A DNA stretch of 64,000 bases from Ideonella sp. WA131b (GCA_023657425.1 JAGTJW010000001.1:1798001-1862000), one strand, 5' to 3'. Shown: positions 1 to 10,155, counted from the first letter of the stretch. Numbers and translations: made by a program. The notes: generated by a model from the sequence alone, not told the origin.

Positions 1-87
1 CGGGCACGCCTGGCAGCCGAGACCACGGTGGCGCTGGATGACCTGCGCACGATGGCCCGGCGCCGACCGCCGACCCCGCTGCGCTGA
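1..87 (+). CDS. C-terminal tail of an unidentified protein (partial)
   Basis: An open frame runs in from the left edge and stops at TGA 85-87, giving 28 residues rich in Arg, Ala and Pro. The tail is too short to identify. It reads in the same direction as the oxidase operon, but 224 bp separate it from the next gene. It could be spurious. Confidence 0.35.
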   Translation, partial: RARLAAETTVALDDLRTMARRRPPTPLR

Positions 88-137
88 CGCGGTCCTGACT
101 CGACCTGCGTGGGCGTTTTGCCGCTTTATCCACGTCA

Positions 138-164
138 TTACCCGAGGGGGTGCTGAGCTAGAAT
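138..164 (+). promoter_or_regulatory. possible promoter of the cox operon
   Basis: A TAGAAT hexamer at 159-164 resembles a sigma70 -10 box, with a weak TTACCC at 138-143 as a possible -35 and a short 15-bp spacer. It is the best candidate in the 224-bp gap before the first operon gene. The match is only moderate. Confidence 0.25.
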
Positions 165-311
165 TCGTGTCGTCCAAAAGGGTTGGGATGCGCCCGGTGA
201 CGGCCGCAGCCCCTGTCGACACCGAGAGTCGGGCTTGGCGCCGCAAGCAGAACCAGCACCCGCCGCACACCGTCACGACGTCCGCCGTTCCTGCAGTAGC
301 CGTTCTCCAGC

Positions 312-860
312 ATGTCCGTCACCGCCGTACCAGCGCCTTGGGCCCCTGCGCCCCGCACGGGTTCCTCGTTCGGCCGCCGGCTGCTGAACCCGGGTCCCGG
401 TGGCCGCCCGGCGCTGCAGTGGCCGCTGCGCCGCAACTGCTCGATCACGCCGCGTCAGCTGGGCGCGGTGTTCCTGTCTCTCTGTGTCGTGTCGGTGGCC
501 GTGTCGGCATTCTTCGTGGCGCAGGGCGCGCCTTACGTTGCCGCCTTCGCGGGCATCGAGCTGCTGGCGGTCGGCGTGGCGATGCTGATCTTCGCCCGCC
601 ATGCCGGCGACCACGAGACCCTCACGCTGGAGGGCCGCTCGCTGCATGTCGAGCAAAGCCTCGGCAGCCAGGTGCGGCACACGCTTCTCGACACCGAATG
701 GCTCGCTGTCGAGCCCGCCGCCGGCCAGGGCTCCCTGGTGCAGCTGCGTGGGCGCGGCGGAAGTGTGCGCGTCGGCCGCTTCGTGCGGCCCGAACTGCGC
801 GCCGCCCTGGCCCAGGAACTTCGCACGGCCTTGCGCCGCGGTCCCGAAATCGAACCTTGA
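312..860 (+). CDS. DUF2244 membrane protein upstream of coxB
   Basis: This 182-residue protein has two hydrophobic segments (about residues 48-70 and 75-95) followed by a soluble C-terminal part with several arginines. Length, layout and position directly before coxB match the DUF2244 family found at the head of oxidase operons in beta- and alphaproteobacteria. Its exact role is unknown; the position suggests oxidase assembly or function. The stop lies 16 bp before coxB. The start at 312 is preferred because upstream in-frame sequence is not protein-like. Confidence 0.8.
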   Translation: MSVTAVPAPWAPAPRTGSSFGRRLLNPGPGGRPALQWPLRRNCSITPRQLGAVFLSLCVVSVAVSAFFVAQGAPYVAAFAGIELLAVGVAMLIFARHAGDHETLTLEGRSLHVEQSLGSQVRHTLLDTEWLAVEPAAGQGSLVQLRGRGGSVRVGRFVRPELRAALAQELRTALRRGPEIEP

Positions 861-876
861 CCCTGAAGTGAAACCG

Positions 877-2046
877 ATGACGCGCTCGACATCCTTCCGT
901 CAACGCCTGCGCCAGGCTCCGCTGGCCCTGGGCGCCCTGTTCGCATCGGGCGCCGCCATGGCCGTGTCCGACCTGCCCGGCGGCCCGGCGGTCAACCAGC
1001 TCAACCTGCATCCCGCAGCGACGCAGATCGCCGAGCAGCAGCACTTCCTGCACTGGTTCATGCTGATCGTGTGCACGGTGATCTTCGTTGCCGTGTTCGG
1101 GGTCATGTTCTATTCGATCCTCAAGCACCGCAAGTCTCTGGGCCACAAGCCGGCGAACTTCCATGAGAGCACGGCGGTGGAGATCGCCTGGACGGTGGTG
1201 CCCTTCATCATCGTCATCGCCATGGGTGCCATGGCCACGCGCACCGTGGTCGCGATGAAGGACACCACCAACGCCGACCTCACCATCAAGGCCACCGGTT
1301 ACCAGTGGCAGTGGGGCTACGACTATCTCAAGGGTGAGGGCGAGGGGATCGCCTTTCTGTCCGCGCTGGATGCCTCGCACCGCGTGATGTCCGACCAGGG
1401 CAAGCCGCAAGGCGCCGACTACCTGCTCAAGGTCGACAACCCGCTGGTGGTGCCCGTCAACCAGAAGATCCGCATCGTCACCACCGCCAACGACGTGATC
1501 CACGCCTGGATGGTGCCGGCCTTCGGCGTCAAGCAGGACGCCATCCCGGGCTTTGTGCGCGACACCTGGTTCCGCGCCGAGAAGACCGGCGACTTCTACG
1601 GCCAGTGCGCCGAGCTGTGCGGCAAGGAACACGCCTACATGCCGATCCACGTCAAGGTGGTCACGGCCGACGAGTACACCGCCTGGGTGGCGGCCAGGAA
1701 GAAGGCGATGCAGGCCAAGGCCGACGACCCGAGCAAGGTCTGGGTGCTGGCCGACCTCGTGGCCCGCGGCGAGAAGGTCTACAACGCCAACTGCGCCGCC
1801 TGCCACCGCGCCGACGGCAAGGGCGCCGGCCCGATCAAGCCGCTGGACGGCAGCGCGATCGTCTTGAATGAGCCCGCGCGCCAGATCGAAATCCTGCTCA
1901 ATGGCGCCGCCAACGGCGCGATGCCAGCCTGGAAGCAGCTCTCGGACACCGAGATCGCGGCCGTGCTGACCTACACCAAGAACTCGTGGTCCAACCAGAC
2001 CGGCAAGCTCATCCAGCCTGCCGAGATCATGGCCGCGCGCAAGTGA
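877..2046 (+). CDS. coxB: cytochrome c oxidase subunit II with fused cytochrome c domain
   Basis: Subunit II of the aa3-type oxidase accepts electrons from cytochrome c through the CuA centre on the periplasmic face. The 389-residue product starts with a signal-like segment, then two membrane helices (about 55-75 and 100-120). A cupredoxin domain follows with the CuA ligand motif CAELCGKEHAYM. The last ~100 residues form a class I cytochrome c domain with the haem motif CAACH, so this is a caa3-like fused subunit. ATG 877 is chosen because it precedes the signal segment; the frame stays open further upstream but overlaps DUF2244. coxA follows after 30 bp. Confidence 0.95.
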   Translation: MTRSTSFRQRLRQAPLALGALFASGAAMAVSDLPGGPAVNQLNLHPAATQIAEQQHFLHWFMLIVCTVIFVAVFGVMFYSILKHRKSLGHKPANFHESTAVEIAWTVVPFIIVIAMGAMATRTVVAMKDTTNADLTIKATGYQWQWGYDYLKGEGEGIAFLSALDASHRVMSDQGKPQGADYLLKVDNPLVVPVNQKIRIVTTANDVIHAWMVPAFGVKQDAIPGFVRDTWFRAEKTGDFYGQCAELCGKEHAYMPIHVKVVTADEYTAWVAARKKAMQAKADDPSKVWVLADLVARGEKVYNANCAACHRADGKGAGPIKPLDGSAIVLNEPARQIEILLNGAANGAMPAWKQLSDTEIAAVLTYTKNSWSNQTGKLIQPAEIMAARK

Positions 2047-2076
2047 CCGACTGAATCTGCAAGAGGCATCCGAACC

Positions 2077-3711
2077 ATGAGCGCAGTCCTTCCCCCGCAC
2101 GGCCACGTTGCCGGTCACGACCACGCCCACGACGACCACGACCACAAGCCCACCGGCTGGCGCCGCTGGGTCTTCGCGACGAACCACAAGGACATCGGCA
2201 CGATGTACCTGTTGTTCAGCTTCGCGATGCTGATGGTGGGCGGCGTCCTGGCGCTGGGCATCCGCGCCGAGCTGTTCCAGCCGGGGCTGCAGTTCGTGAA
2301 CCCGGAGCTGTTCAACCAGCTCACCACGATGCACGGCCTGATCATGGTGTTCGGCGCCATCATGCCGGCCTTCGTGGGCTTCGCGAACTGGATGATCCCG
2401 CTGCAGATCGGCGCGAGCGACATGGCCTTCGCGCGCATGAACAACCTCAGCTTCTGGCTGCTGATCCCAGCGGCGCTGATCCTGGCGGGTTCGTTCTTCA
2501 TGCCCGGCGGCGCGCCGGCCGCGGGCTGGACGCTCTACGCCCCGCTGACGCTGCAGATGGGCCCGTCGATGGACGCCGCGATCTTCGCGATGCACATCAT
2601 GGGCGCGAGCTCGATCATGGGCTCGATCAACATCATCGTGACGATCCTGAACATGCGCGCACCCGGCATGACGCTGATGAAGATGCCCCTCTTCTGCTGG
2701 ACCTGGCTGATCACCGCCTACCTGCTGATCGCGGTGATGCCGGTGCTCGCGGGCGCGATCACGATGACGCTGACCGACCGCCACTTCGGCACCAGCTTCT
2801 TCAACCCCGCGGGCGGCGGCGACCCGGTGATGTACCAGCACATCTTCTGGTTCTTCGGCCACCCCGAGGTCTACATCATGATCCTGCCGGCCTTCGGCAT
2901 CGTGAGCGCCATCATCCCGGCCTTCGCGCGCAAGAAGCTGTTCGGCTACACCAGCATGGTCTACGCCACGGCATCGATCGCGATCCTGTCGTTCATCGTG
3001 TGGGCGCACCACATGTACACGACCGGCATGCCCGTCACCGGCCAGCTGTTCTTCATGTACGCCACGATGCTGATCGCGGTGCCCACGGGCGTGAAGATCT
3101 TCAACTGGCTGGCCACGATGTGGAAGGGCTCGATGACCTTCGAGACGCCGATGCTGTGGTCAGTGGGCTTCCTGTTCGTCTTCTCGATGGGGGGCTTCAC
3201 GGGGCTGATCCTGGCGATGGCGCCGATCGACATCCAGCTGCAGGACACCTACTACGTGGTGGCGCACTTCCACTACGTGCTCGTTGCGGGCTCGTTGTTC
3301 GCGCTGTTCGCGGGCGTGTACTACTGGGGCCCCAAGTGGACCGGCGTCATGTACTCCGAAGTGCGCGGCAAGATCCACTTCTGGGGCTCGCTGTTCTTCT
3401 TCAACATCACCTTCTTCCCGATGCACTTCCTCGGGCTGGCCGGCATGCCCCGCCGCTACGCCGACTACCCGATGCAGTTCGCCGACTTCAACATGATCGC
3501 CTCGATCGGCGCCTTCGGCTTCGGGCTGATGCAGGTGTACTTCTTCGTGTTCGTCGTCGTGCCCATGATGCGCGGCAAGGGCGAGCCGGCGTCCCAGAAG
3601 CCCTGGGAGGCCGCCGAAGGCCTGGAGTGGGAGGTGCCGTCTCCGGCGCCGTTCCACACCTTCGAGAACCCGCCCAAGCTCGACGCCACCGCCACCCGCG
3701 TGGTGGGCTGA
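2077..3711 (+). CDS. coxA: cytochrome c oxidase subunit I
   Basis: This is the catalytic subunit that reduces O2 to water at the haem a3-CuB site and pumps protons in the inner membrane. The 544-residue protein is almost entirely hydrophobic, consistent with twelve helices. Visible signatures are NHKDIG near the N-terminus, the CuB/Tyr motif [10 protein letters not shown], the CuB histidine pair in WAHHMYTTG, and the haem ligand region VVAHFHYVL. An unusual His/Asp-rich stretch ([11 protein letters not shown]) lies at about residues 13-23 before the first helix and may bind metal. That role is inference. Confidence 0.97.
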   Translation: MSAVLPPHGHVAGHDHAHDDHDHKPTGWRRWVFATNHKDIGTMYLLFSFAMLMVGGVLALGIRAELFQPGLQFVNPELFNQLTTMHGLIMVFGAIMPAFVGFANWMIPLQIGASDMAFARMNNLSFWLLIPAALILAGSFFMPGGAPAAGWTLYAPLTLQMGPSMDAAIFAMHIMGASSIMGSINIIVTILNMRAPGMTLMKMPLFCWTWLITAYLLIAVMPVLAGAITMTLTDRHFGTSFFNPAGGGDPVMYQHIFWFFGHPEVYIMILPAFGIVSAIIPAFARKKLFGYTSMVYATASIAILSFIVWAHHMYTTGMPVTGQLFFMYATMLIAVPTGVKIFNWLATMWKGSMTFETPMLWSVGFLFVFSMGGFTGLILAMAPIDIQLQDTYYVVAHFHYVLVAGSLFALFAGVYYWGPKWTGVMYSEVRGKIHFWGSLFFFNITFFPMHFLGLAGMPRRYADYPMQFADFNMIASIGAFGFGLMQVYFFVFVVVPMMRGKGEPASQKPWEAAEGLEWEVPSPAPFHTFENPPKLDATATRVVG

Positions 3712-3731
3712 GCGGGGCGCGAGACGACGCG

Positions 3732-3848
3732 ATGGCACGCACCCCCGAGCAACGCAAGGCGAACCTGCGGCTTGCGCTGATCCTGGCGTCGCTGGCGGCG
3801 TTGCTCGGCGGAGGCTTCGTCGTGCGCATCGCCTTCTTCGGCGCATGA
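3732..3848 (+). CDS. small cytochrome oxidase assembly-type membrane protein (38 aa)
   Basis: The ORF encodes 38 residues: a short basic N-terminus (MARTPEQRKANLRLA) followed by one transmembrane helix. It starts 20 bp after coxA and ends 16 bp before ctaG, exactly where Burkholderiales carry a protein annotated as cytochrome oxidase small assembly protein. The assembly role is taken from that conserved position, not demonstrated here. Automated callers easily miss it because of its length. Confidence 0.75.
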   Translation: MARTPEQRKANLRLALILASLAALLGGGFVVRIAFFGA

Positions 3849-3864
3849 CCCAGAGGCAGGCACC

Positions 3865-4494
3865 ATGAAGCGACTGCTCGCCGACAACCGGCGCATGCTC
3901 GGCAAGCTGCTGCTGATCGTGCTGCTGATGTTCGGCTTCGGATACTCGCTGGTGCCCATGTACCGGGCCATCTGCGAGGCGCTGGGCATCAACGTGCTGA
4001 CGCTGTCGCAGCAGCGCGCGGCCACGGGCGTCTGGACGGGGGCCCACGGCCGGACCACCAACACCCAGGTCGACACCACGCGCTCCATCACCGTGGAGTT
4101 CGACGCCAACGTGCGCGGACCCTGGGACTTCAAGCCTGCGAAGCGCTCGATCCAGGTTCACCCGGGCGAACTGGCCACGGTGATGTACCAGTTCACCAAC
4201 ATCCAGAAGCGCACCATGGCCGCGCAAGCCATCCCCAGCTATGCGCCCAAGCAGGCCAGCCCGCACTTCAACAAGCTCGAGTGCTTCTGCTTCAACGAGT
4301 ACACGCTCAGGCCCGGCGAGTCGCGCGAGTGGCCGGTGGCCTTCGTCATCGACCCCAAGCTGCCGCGCGACGTGACCACCATCACGCTCTCCTACACCTT
4401 CTTCGAGGTCGGCGGCAAGGTGCCGCCGCAGCCGCTGGGCACGGTGGGCCAGCAGACCGCGGCCGTGGTGCCCGGCCTGGGAGCCGGCTCGTGA
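3865..4494 (+). CDS. ctaG: cytochrome c oxidase assembly protein CtaG/Cox11
   Basis: CtaG delivers copper to the CuB site of subunit I. The 209-residue protein has one N-terminal membrane anchor (about residues 13-32) and a periplasmic immunoglobulin-like domain. The copper-binding CFCF motif (KLECFCFNEYTL) is present. Its stop overlaps the GTG start of the next ORF (GTGA at 4491-4494), indicating translational coupling. Confidence 0.95.
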   Translation: MKRLLADNRRMLGKLLLIVLLMFGFGYSLVPMYRAICEALGINVLTLSQQRAATGVWTGAHGRTTNTQVDTTRSITVEFDANVRGPWDFKPAKRSIQVHPGELATVMYQFTNIQKRTMAAQAIPSYAPKQASPHFNKLECFCFNEYTLRPGESREWPVAFVIDPKLPRDVTTITLSYTFFEVGGKVPPQPLGTVGQQTAAVVPGLGAGS

Positions 4495-4733
4495 CGGACA
4501 GCGCGCGCGGCCCGCTCGCCAGCGCGACACAGCGCCCACTGTCCTTCGGGCAGACGATGAGGGCGGTGTTCTGGGGCTTCTTCGGTGTGCGCCGCGCGCG
4601 CGACATGGGTGCCGACGTCAGCCGGCTCAATCCGGTCCACCTGCTGATCGGCGGCCTGCTCGGGGCTGCCGTGTTCGTCGTCACGCTGGTGCTGCTCGTC
4701 CGCTGGGTGGTGGGCAGTGGCGTGGCCGCCTGA
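4491..4733 (+). CDS. DUF2970 membrane protein
   Basis: The 80-residue product has a soluble N-terminal half containing AVFWGFFGVRR and one C-terminal hydrophobic helix (about 51-75). This matches the DUF2970 family, which sits between ctaG and coxC in many betaproteobacterial oxidase operons. Function unknown. GTG 4491 overlaps the ctaG stop by 4 bp, which fixes the start. Confidence 0.8.
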   Translation: MTDSARGPLASATQRPLSFGQTMRAVFWGFFGVRRARDMGADVSRLNPVHLLIGGLLGAAVFVVTLVLLVRWVVGSGVAA

Positions 4734-4786
4734 CCGCAACGATTCAAGTTTCTGCAGTTCCGAGGGTTCGAGGAGATACACAAGCC

Positions 4787-5671
4787 ATGGCAGCCACTAC
4801 CCCCGCGGGCCAGACCCCGTACTACTTCGTTCCCGCGCCTTCGCGCCACCCGGCGCTGATGGCGGTGGGCCTGTTCCTCGTCATCCTCGGTGCGGGCCAG
4901 TGGGTGAATGACCACGCATGGGGCGCCTGGGTGCTGCTGGCCGGCATCGTGGTGTGGCTGACGGTGATGTTCCAGTGGTTCAGCCAGGCCATCGCCGAGA
5001 GCGAAGGCGGCCTGTACTCGCAGCGCATCGACGTCTCGTTCCGCTGGAGCATGAGCTGGTTCATCTTCAGCGAGGTGATGTTCTTCGCGGCCTTCTTCGG
5101 CGCGCTGTACTGGGCCCGCGTGCACACGCTGCCGATGCTGGGCAATCTTGACCACCAGCTGCTGTGGCCCGACTTCAAGGCCATCTGGCCGAGCGCCGGA
5201 GGCGGTGCCACGGCCTCGCCAGCCGGCATCGTCGAGCCGTTCCAGACCATGGGGCCCTTCTGGCTGCCGACGATCAACACCGCGCTGCTGCTGTCCAGCG
5301 GCATCACGCTGACCATCGCGCACCACGCCCTCATCGCCGGCCAGCGGGCCAAGACGATCACCTGGATGTGGATCACGGTGGCGCTGGGCGCCATCTTCCT
5401 GTGCGTGCAGGCCTATGAGTACCTTCACGCCTACCGCGACCTGAACCTCAAGCTCAACAGCGGCATCTTCGGCAGCACCTTCTTCATGCTCACCGGTTTC
5501 CACGGTTTCCACGTGTTCGTGGGCATGCTGATGCTGATCTTCATCACGCTGCGACTGATGAAGGGCCACTTCACACCCGAGCGCCACTTCGGCTTCGAGG
5601 GCGCGGCCTGGTACTGGCACTTCGTCGACGTGGTGTGGTTCGGCCTGTACATCCTGGTGTACTGGCTCTGA
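4787..5671 (+). CDS. coxC: cytochrome c oxidase subunit III
   Basis: Subunit III of the haem-copper oxidase stabilises the catalytic subunit and lines an oxygen path. The 294-residue protein shows seven hydrophobic helices, the conserved SEVMFF motif in helix 3, and the terminal FVDVVWFGLYILVYW typical of the family. It lies 53 bp after the DUF2970 gene. Possible ribosome-binding GAGGAG precedes the ATG. Confidence 0.96.
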   Translation: MAATTPAGQTPYYFVPAPSRHPALMAVGLFLVILGAGQWVNDHAWGAWVLLAGIVVWLTVMFQWFSQAIAESEGGLYSQRIDVSFRWSMSWFIFSEVMFFAAFFGALYWARVHTLPMLGNLDHQLLWPDFKAIWPSAGGGATASPAGIVEPFQTMGPFWLPTINTALLLSSGITLTIAHHALIAGQRAKTITWMWITVALGAIFLCVQAYEYLHAYRDLNLKLNSGIFGSTFFMLTGFHGFHVFVGMLMLIFITLRLMKGHFTPERHFGFEGAAWYWHFVDVVWFGLYILVYWL

Positions 5672-5742
5672 CGACACCGGGGCGGCCGCGGGCCCGCCGC
5701 TGCTCGCCGACAACGCCGCCGCTGCCGCGGCGTTGTTCGTTT

Positions 5743-5979
5743 TCAGGCCGGCACCGGCAGCCCGCCGGGCCGCACCCAGCCCATCGCCCAACCGATCAGG
5801 ATGACGATGAACAGCGCCACGCACAAGCCCACGCGCACCGCCAGCGCCCTTGCCATGCGGCGGTCGCGGGCAGCAGGGTCGTCGCTCGTCGCGCCGGGGT
5901 CGCGCTTGAGCATGAAAAAACCGGCGCTGGCCAGCGCACCCAGAACCGCCACGAGCACCAGCACCATCAGGACCTTCAT
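5743..5979 (-). CDS. DUF2909 twin transmembrane protein
   Basis: This 78-residue protein has two hydrophobic helices (about 2-22 and 50-70) separated by a charged loop with RDRRMARALAVRVG. The layout fits DUF2909, called twin transmembrane protein in betaproteobacteria. It is encoded against the operon between coxC and SURF1, as is common in this group. Function unknown. Its start lies 36 bp from the divergent SURF1 start. Confidence 0.75.
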   Translation of the reverse strand: MKVLMVLVLVAVLGALASAGFFMLKRDPGATSDDPAARDRRMARALAVRVGLCVALFIVILIGWAMGWVRPGGLPVPA

Positions 5980-6015
5980 GCCGCCGGATTATCCAGCCCG
6001 GCCCCGGGGTCGGCC

Positions 6016-6762
6016 GTGAGCAAACGGCGCCTGCACCCGGTCGTCCTGCTGGCTGCCGTCGGCTTGACGCTGCTCACGGCCCGCCTGGGCTGGTGGCAGC
6101 TCGACCGCGCCGCCGAAAAGCAGGCGCTGGAGCGCCAGCGCCAGGAGCAGCTCGCGCAGCCGGTGCTCGTGGGCGAGGAACTGCCGCACCGTGCCGAGGC
6201 CGTGGAGCCGCTCGTGCAACGCCGCGCGCAACTGCAGGGCCGCTGGCAGGCCGAGGCCACCGTGGCGCTGGAGAACCGTCCCATGGGCGGCCGGGTGGGC
6301 TTCTACATCGTCACGCCGCTGCAACTGGCCGACGGCAGCGCGGTGCTGGTGCAGCGCGGCTGGATCCCGCGCGACCTGCAGGACCGCACGCGCCTGGCGC
6401 CCTTCGACACGCCCGCCGCCGAGGTGAGCGTGCAGGGGCGCATCGCCCCCCGCGTGCCGCGGTTGTACGAGCTTGGCGAGGCGGGCGGCGGGGTGCTCCG
6501 GCAGAATCTTGAGATCGACGCATTTGCGCGTGAACGGGGCCTGAGTCTGCGGCCGTGGGTGCTGATCCAGGACGACAGCCCCGGCGCGCCGCCCGACGGC
6601 CTGCTGCGCGAGTGGCCGGCCCCGGGCAGCGGTGTCGACAAGCACCACGGCTATGCCTTCCAGTGGTTTGCGCTGTCGGCGCTGACGCTGGGCCTTCTTG
6701 TCTGGTTCCAGTTTTTCCGGCCCGCCCGGCCCGACCATGCCTCCGAACGCCCTCCCACCTGA
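6016..6762 (+). CDS. SURF1 family cytochrome oxidase biogenesis protein
   Basis: SURF1/Shy1 proteins help insert haem a into oxidase subunit I. The 248-residue product has an N-terminal helix (about 8-24), a periplasmic loop with the family motifs GWWQLDRAAEK and RGWIPRD, and a C-terminal helix (about 215-235). GTG 6016 is chosen because the residues just after it (VSKRRLHP) give the usual short basic N-terminus, and sequence upstream is antisense to the DUF2909 gene. Confidence 0.9.
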   Translation: MSKRRLHPVVLLAAVGLTLLTARLGWWQLDRAAEKQALERQRQEQLAQPVLVGEELPHRAEAVEPLVQRRAQLQGRWQAEATVALENRPMGGRVGFYIVTPLQLADGSAVLVQRGWIPRDLQDRTRLAPFDTPAAEVSVQGRIAPRVPRLYELGEAGGGVLRQNLEIDAFARERGLSLRPWVLIQDDSPGAPPDGLLREWPAPGSGVDKHHGYAFQWFALSALTLGLLVWFQFFRPARPDHASERPPT

Positions 6763-6775
6763 GCAACCGCTGGCG

Positions 6776-7435
6776 ATGACCGTGCACGACATGGCCACGC
6801 CCGACCTCGCCGAGCCGGTGCAGGCCGGGCAGCGGCGCACGGTCAGCGGCCGGCTGAAGATGCTGCTGGTGCTGCTGGTGTGCGCCTCGCCGGTGATCGC
6901 CTCGTACTTCACCTACTTCGTCATCCGGCCCGAGGGTCGCACCAACTACGGCGAGCTCGTCCTGCCCCCGCGCGAGCTGCCCACCACCCTGCCGCTGGCC
7001 ACGCTGGACGGCGTGCCCGTGGCCCCGGCCTCGCTGCGCGGGCAGTGGCTGCTGGTGGTGGTGGTGGACCCGGCTTGCGGCGAGGCCTGCGAGCGGCGCC
7101 TGTTCATGCAGCGGCAGCTGCGCGAGATGCTGGGGCGCGACCGCGACCGGCTCGACAAGATCGTGCTGGTGGCCGGCGACACCGCGCTCAAGCCCGAGCA
7201 GCGCGCTGCGCTCGAGGCCGCCCCGCCGGCCACCTTGCTGCGCGCCCCGCGCGAGGCGCTGGCCGGCTGGCTCGCGCCGCAGGCCGGGCACGCGCTCGAC
7301 GAGCACCTCTACGTCGTCGACCCCATGGGCATGTGGATGATGCGCATGCCGCCCGCAGCCGAGCCGCAGCGCGTGATTCGCGACCTGCGCAAGCTGCTGC
7401 GCGCCTCGTCGAGCTGGGACAACGCGGGGCGCTGA
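6776..7435 (+). CDS. membrane-anchored SCO/thioredoxin-like oxidase assembly protein
   Basis: The roughly 219-residue protein has one N-terminal anchor (about residues 28-48) and a periplasmic domain that resembles a thioredoxin fold. It carries a CX3C pair, CGEAC, in the place where SCO proteins have their copper/redox cysteines, and a conserved DEHLYVVDP stretch. Position between SURF1 and ctaA suggests a role in oxidase maturation. It is shorter and more divergent than SCO1 and I cannot assign a precise function. ATG 6737 is an alternative start that would overlap SURF1. Confidence 0.7.
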   Translation: MTVHDMATPDLAEPVQAGQRRTVSGRLKMLLVLLVCASPVIASYFTYFVIRPEGRTNYGELVLPPRELPTTLPLATLDGVPVAPASLRGQWLLVVVVDPACGEACERRLFMQRQLREMLGRDRDRLDKIVLVAGDTALKPEQRAALEAAPPATLLRAPREALAGWLAPQAGHALDEHLYVVDPMGMWMMRMPPAAEPQRVIRDLRKLLRASSSWDNAGR

Positions 7436-7446
7436 AGCACAACGCG

Positions 7447-8598
7447 ATGGACGGCTCCGAGCAGGCCCTGGTCGATCTCGCGCCGCTCTTGCGGCTGCTG
7501 CTGCTGGCGCTGCTGCTGGCCGCCTTGCCGCTCGCGTGGTGGTGGCTGCGCGCCCGCGGCGCCGACACGTGCGGCCGCATGGCCACGCTGACCGCTCTGA
7601 CGCTGTTCCTGACCTTCGACCTCATCGTCTTCGGCTCCTTCACGCGGCTGTCCGACAGCGGCCTGGGCTGCCCCGACTGGCCGGGCTGCTACGGCGAGGT
7701 CAGTCCCTTCGGTGCGCGCGAGGACATCGTCGCCGCACAGACCGCCGCACCCGGCGGACCCGTCACCTGGAGCAAGGCCTGGATCGAGATGGTCCACCGG
7801 TATCTGGCGATGACGGTGGGCGTGCTCATCCTCGTGATGGCCGTGTTCAGCTGGGTCGGCCGGCGCCGGCTGCCGTTCTCGCCGTGGTGGCCGACCGTGA
7901 CGCTGGCCTGGGTGATCGTGCAGGGGATGTTCGGCAAGTACACCGTCACGCTCAAGCTCTACCCGGCGGTGGTGACGCTGCACCTGCTGGGGGGGCTGCT
8001 GCTGCTGGCGCTGCTGGCGGCGCAGCACGCGGCGTTCCGCCAGCAGCCGCTGGCGCTGGCCGACACCCGGCCGCTGAAGCGTGCAGCGGCCGTCGTCATG
8101 GCGCTGCTGGTGGCGCAGATCGCGCTGGGCGGCTGGGTGAGCACCAACTACGCGGTGCTCGCCTGCACGGGCTTGCCCACCTGCAACGGTCAGTGGTGGC
8201 CGGAGATGGACTTCGGCACCGGCTTCACGGTGTTGCGCGGCCTCGGCGGTGACGACGGCGTGCTGCGCACGGTGCCCTCGCAGGTGGCCATCCACATGGC
8301 GCACCGGCTCGGCGCGCTGGTGCTCACGGCCGCGATGCTGGGTCTGGTCTGGGCCTTGTGGCGGCGACGCGCGGCTTGCGCGGCCACCGGCCGCTTCGCG
8401 CTGGGCCTGCTGGCGCTGCTGGGCCTGCAAATCATGACCGGGCTGTCTAACGTGGTTCTGGGCTGGCCGCTGACGGCGGCCTTGGCCCACTCCGCGGGCG
8501 CCGCGGGGCTGGTGCTGCTGATGACGCTGCTGCTGGCGCGCTTGCCCTCGGCCAGTGGCGTGACGCAAGCGCACGGCCCGCGGCCGGCCACTGCCTAG
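7447..8598 (+). CDS. ctaA: haem A synthase (CtaA/Cox15)
   Basis: CtaA oxidises the C8 methyl of haem O to form haem A for the oxidase. The 383-residue integral membrane protein shows eight hydrophobic helices, the substrate-loop motif [16 protein letters not shown], the histidine motifs MVHRYLA and MAHRLGA, and a second Cys pair in [15 protein letters not shown]. It begins 11 bp after the SCO-like gene and is followed by ctaB, the enzyme making its substrate. Confidence 0.94.
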   Translation: MDGSEQALVDLAPLLRLLLLALLLAALPLAWWWLRARGADTCGRMATLTALTLFLTFDLIVFGSFTRLSDSGLGCPDWPGCYGEVSPFGAREDIVAAQTAAPGGPVTWSKAWIEMVHRYLAMTVGVLILVMAVFSWVGRRRLPFSPWWPTVTLAWVIVQGMFGKYTVTLKLYPAVVTLHLLGGLLLLALLAAQHAAFRQQPLALADTRPLKRAAAVVMALLVAQIALGGWVSTNYAVLACTGLPTCNGQWWPEMDFGTGFTVLRGLGGDDGVLRTVPSQVAIHMAHRLGALVLTAAMLGLVWALWRRRAACAATGRFALGLLALLGLQIMTGLSNVVLGWPLTAALAHSAGAAGLVLLMTLLLARLPSASGVTQAHGPRPATA

Positions 8599-8623
8599 AA
8601 TCCCGGCCTACGTCCCGCACACC

Positions 8624-9547
8624 ATGGCCCAGAGCATCGCCGCCCCCGCCGCCCCGGCCCCCCGGGGTTCCCTGTGGCGCCAGTACAGCGCGCTCACCAA
8701 GCCGCGCGTGGTGCAGCTGATCGTCTTCTGCGCCCTCATCGGCATGCTGCTGGCCGAGCCCGGCTGGCCGCGCTGGGGCCTGGTGGCCGTGGCCTCGGCC
8801 GGCATCTGGCTGGTGGCGGCGGCCGCGGCCGCCTTCAACTGCCTCGTCGAGCAGCAGATCGACCGCCGCATGGCCCGCACCGCCTGGCGCCCCACCGCCA
8901 AGGGTGAGCTGACCACATCGCAGGCGCTGGTGTTCTCCACCCTGCTGTGCGCTGCCGGCTGTGCGCTGCTGGCGATGGCGGTGAACCCACTGACGATGTG
9001 GCTCACGCTCGCCACCTTCGTCGGCTACGCCATCGTCTACACCGTGGTGCTGAAGCCGCTGACGCCGCAGAACATCGTCATTGGTGGCGCCAGCGGGGCG
9101 ATGCCGCCGGTGCTGGGTTGGGCCGCGATGACGGGTGAGGTCGGCGCCGAGTCGCTGATCCTGTGCCTGATCATCTTTTTGTGGACGCCGCCGCACTTCT
9201 GGGCCCTGGCGCTGTACCGGGTGGAGGACTACCGCCGCGCCGGCCTGCCCATGCTGCCGGTGACGCACGGCGCCGACTTCACCAAGCTGCAGGTGCTGCT
9301 GTACACGGTGGTGCTTTTTGCGGCGACGCTGCTGCCCTGGGTGTTCCGCTTCAGCGGCTGGGTCTACCTGGCGGCCGCCGTGGTGCTGGGCGCACTGTTC
9401 GTCGGCTACGCCTTCAAGCTCTGGCGCGACTACTCCGACGCCCTGGCCCGCCGCACCTTCCGCTTCTCGATCTGGCACCTGTCGCTGCTGTTCGCGGCGC
9501 TGCTGCTCGACCACTACCTCGACCCATGGTTGTTCGGCGCTCCTTGA
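8624..9547 (+). CDS. ctaB: protohaem IX farnesyltransferase (haem O synthase)
   Basis: CtaB transfers a farnesyl group to haem B to make haem O. The 307-residue UbiA-superfamily protein has about eight helices and the signatures [29 protein letters not shown] and the cytosolic [11 protein letters not shown] loop. Its last 22 bp overlap the start of the SCO1 gene in another frame, so the two are tightly linked. Confidence 0.95.
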   Translation: MAQSIAAPAAPAPRGSLWRQYSALTKPRVVQLIVFCALIGMLLAEPGWPRWGLVAVASAGIWLVAAAAAAFNCLVEQQIDRRMARTAWRPTAKGELTTSQALVFSTLLCAAGCALLAMAVNPLTMWLTLATFVGYAIVYTVVLKPLTPQNIVIGGASGAMPPVLGWAAMTGEVGAESLILCLIIFLWTPPHFWALALYRVEDYRRAGLPMLPVTHGADFTKLQVLLYTVVLFAATLLPWVFRFSGWVYLAAAVVLGALFVGYAFKLWRDYSDALARRTFRFSIWHLSLLFAALLLDHYLDPWLFGAP

Positions 9548-10155
9548 TCGCCCTTGGCGTGTTTGGCGGCCTGGCCCCGCTGCTGGCGGCCTGCGACCGC
9601 GCCGCCCTGCCCGGTGTGGCGGGCGGCAAGCCGGCCTTCAAGGCCATCGACATCACCGGCGCCGAGTACGCGCAGGGCCTCGAGCTCACCGACCCCGACG
9701 GCCAGCGGCGCACGCTGGCCGAGTTCAAGGGCCAGGTGGTGGTCGTGTTCTTCGGCTTCACGCACTGCCCCGACGTCTGCCCGACCACGCTCGTGGAGCT
9801 GGCCGGCGTGAAGAAGCAGCTCGGTCCCGACGGCGAGCGCGTGCAGGGCGTGTTCGTCACCGTGGACCCCGAGCGCGATACGCCCGAGCTGCTCAAGGCC
9901 TACGTCGAGAATTTCGACAAGGGCTTCGTCGCGCTGCGCGGCACGCCCGAGGAGACGCGCGCCGTGGCCAGGCACTTCAAGGTCTTCTACAACAAGGTGC
10001 CGGGCAAGACCGACACCAGCTACACGGTGGACCACACGGCCGGCAGCTACGTGTTCGACACCGCCGGCCGCATCCGGCTGTTCACGCGCTACGGCGGCGG
10101 CGCCGAGGCGCTGGCGCACGACCTGCGCATCCTGCTCAACGAAAAACCGGCCTGA
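9526..10155 (+). CDS. SCO1/SenC/PrrC copper chaperone lipoprotein
   Basis: SCO proteins load copper into the CuA site of subunit II. The 209-residue product has a lipoprotein signal ending in the lipobox LLAAC, the CX3C copper motif [11 protein letters not shown] and the distal histidine in [13 protein letters not shown] 9526 lies inside ctaB and gives the complete signal peptide; no other in-frame ATG precedes the lipobox. It is the last gene of the oxidase operon, with a terminator over its stop codon. Confidence 0.92.
   Translation: MVVRRSLIALGVFGGLAPLLAACDRAALPGVAGGKPAFKAIDITGAEYAQGLELTDPDGQRRTLAEFKGQVVVVFFGFTHCPDVCPTTLVELAGVKKQLGPDGERVQGVFVTVDPERDTPELLKAYVENFDKGFVALRGTPEETRAVARHFKVFYNKVPGKTDTSYTVDHTAGSYVFDTAGRIRLFTRYGGGAEALAHDLRILLNEKPA

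Noticed and set aside
622-3012. 796-codon minus-strand frame across coxB and coxA
   Set aside because: Composition is His/Arg/Asp-rich and non-protein-like; it mirrors two complete oxidase genes.
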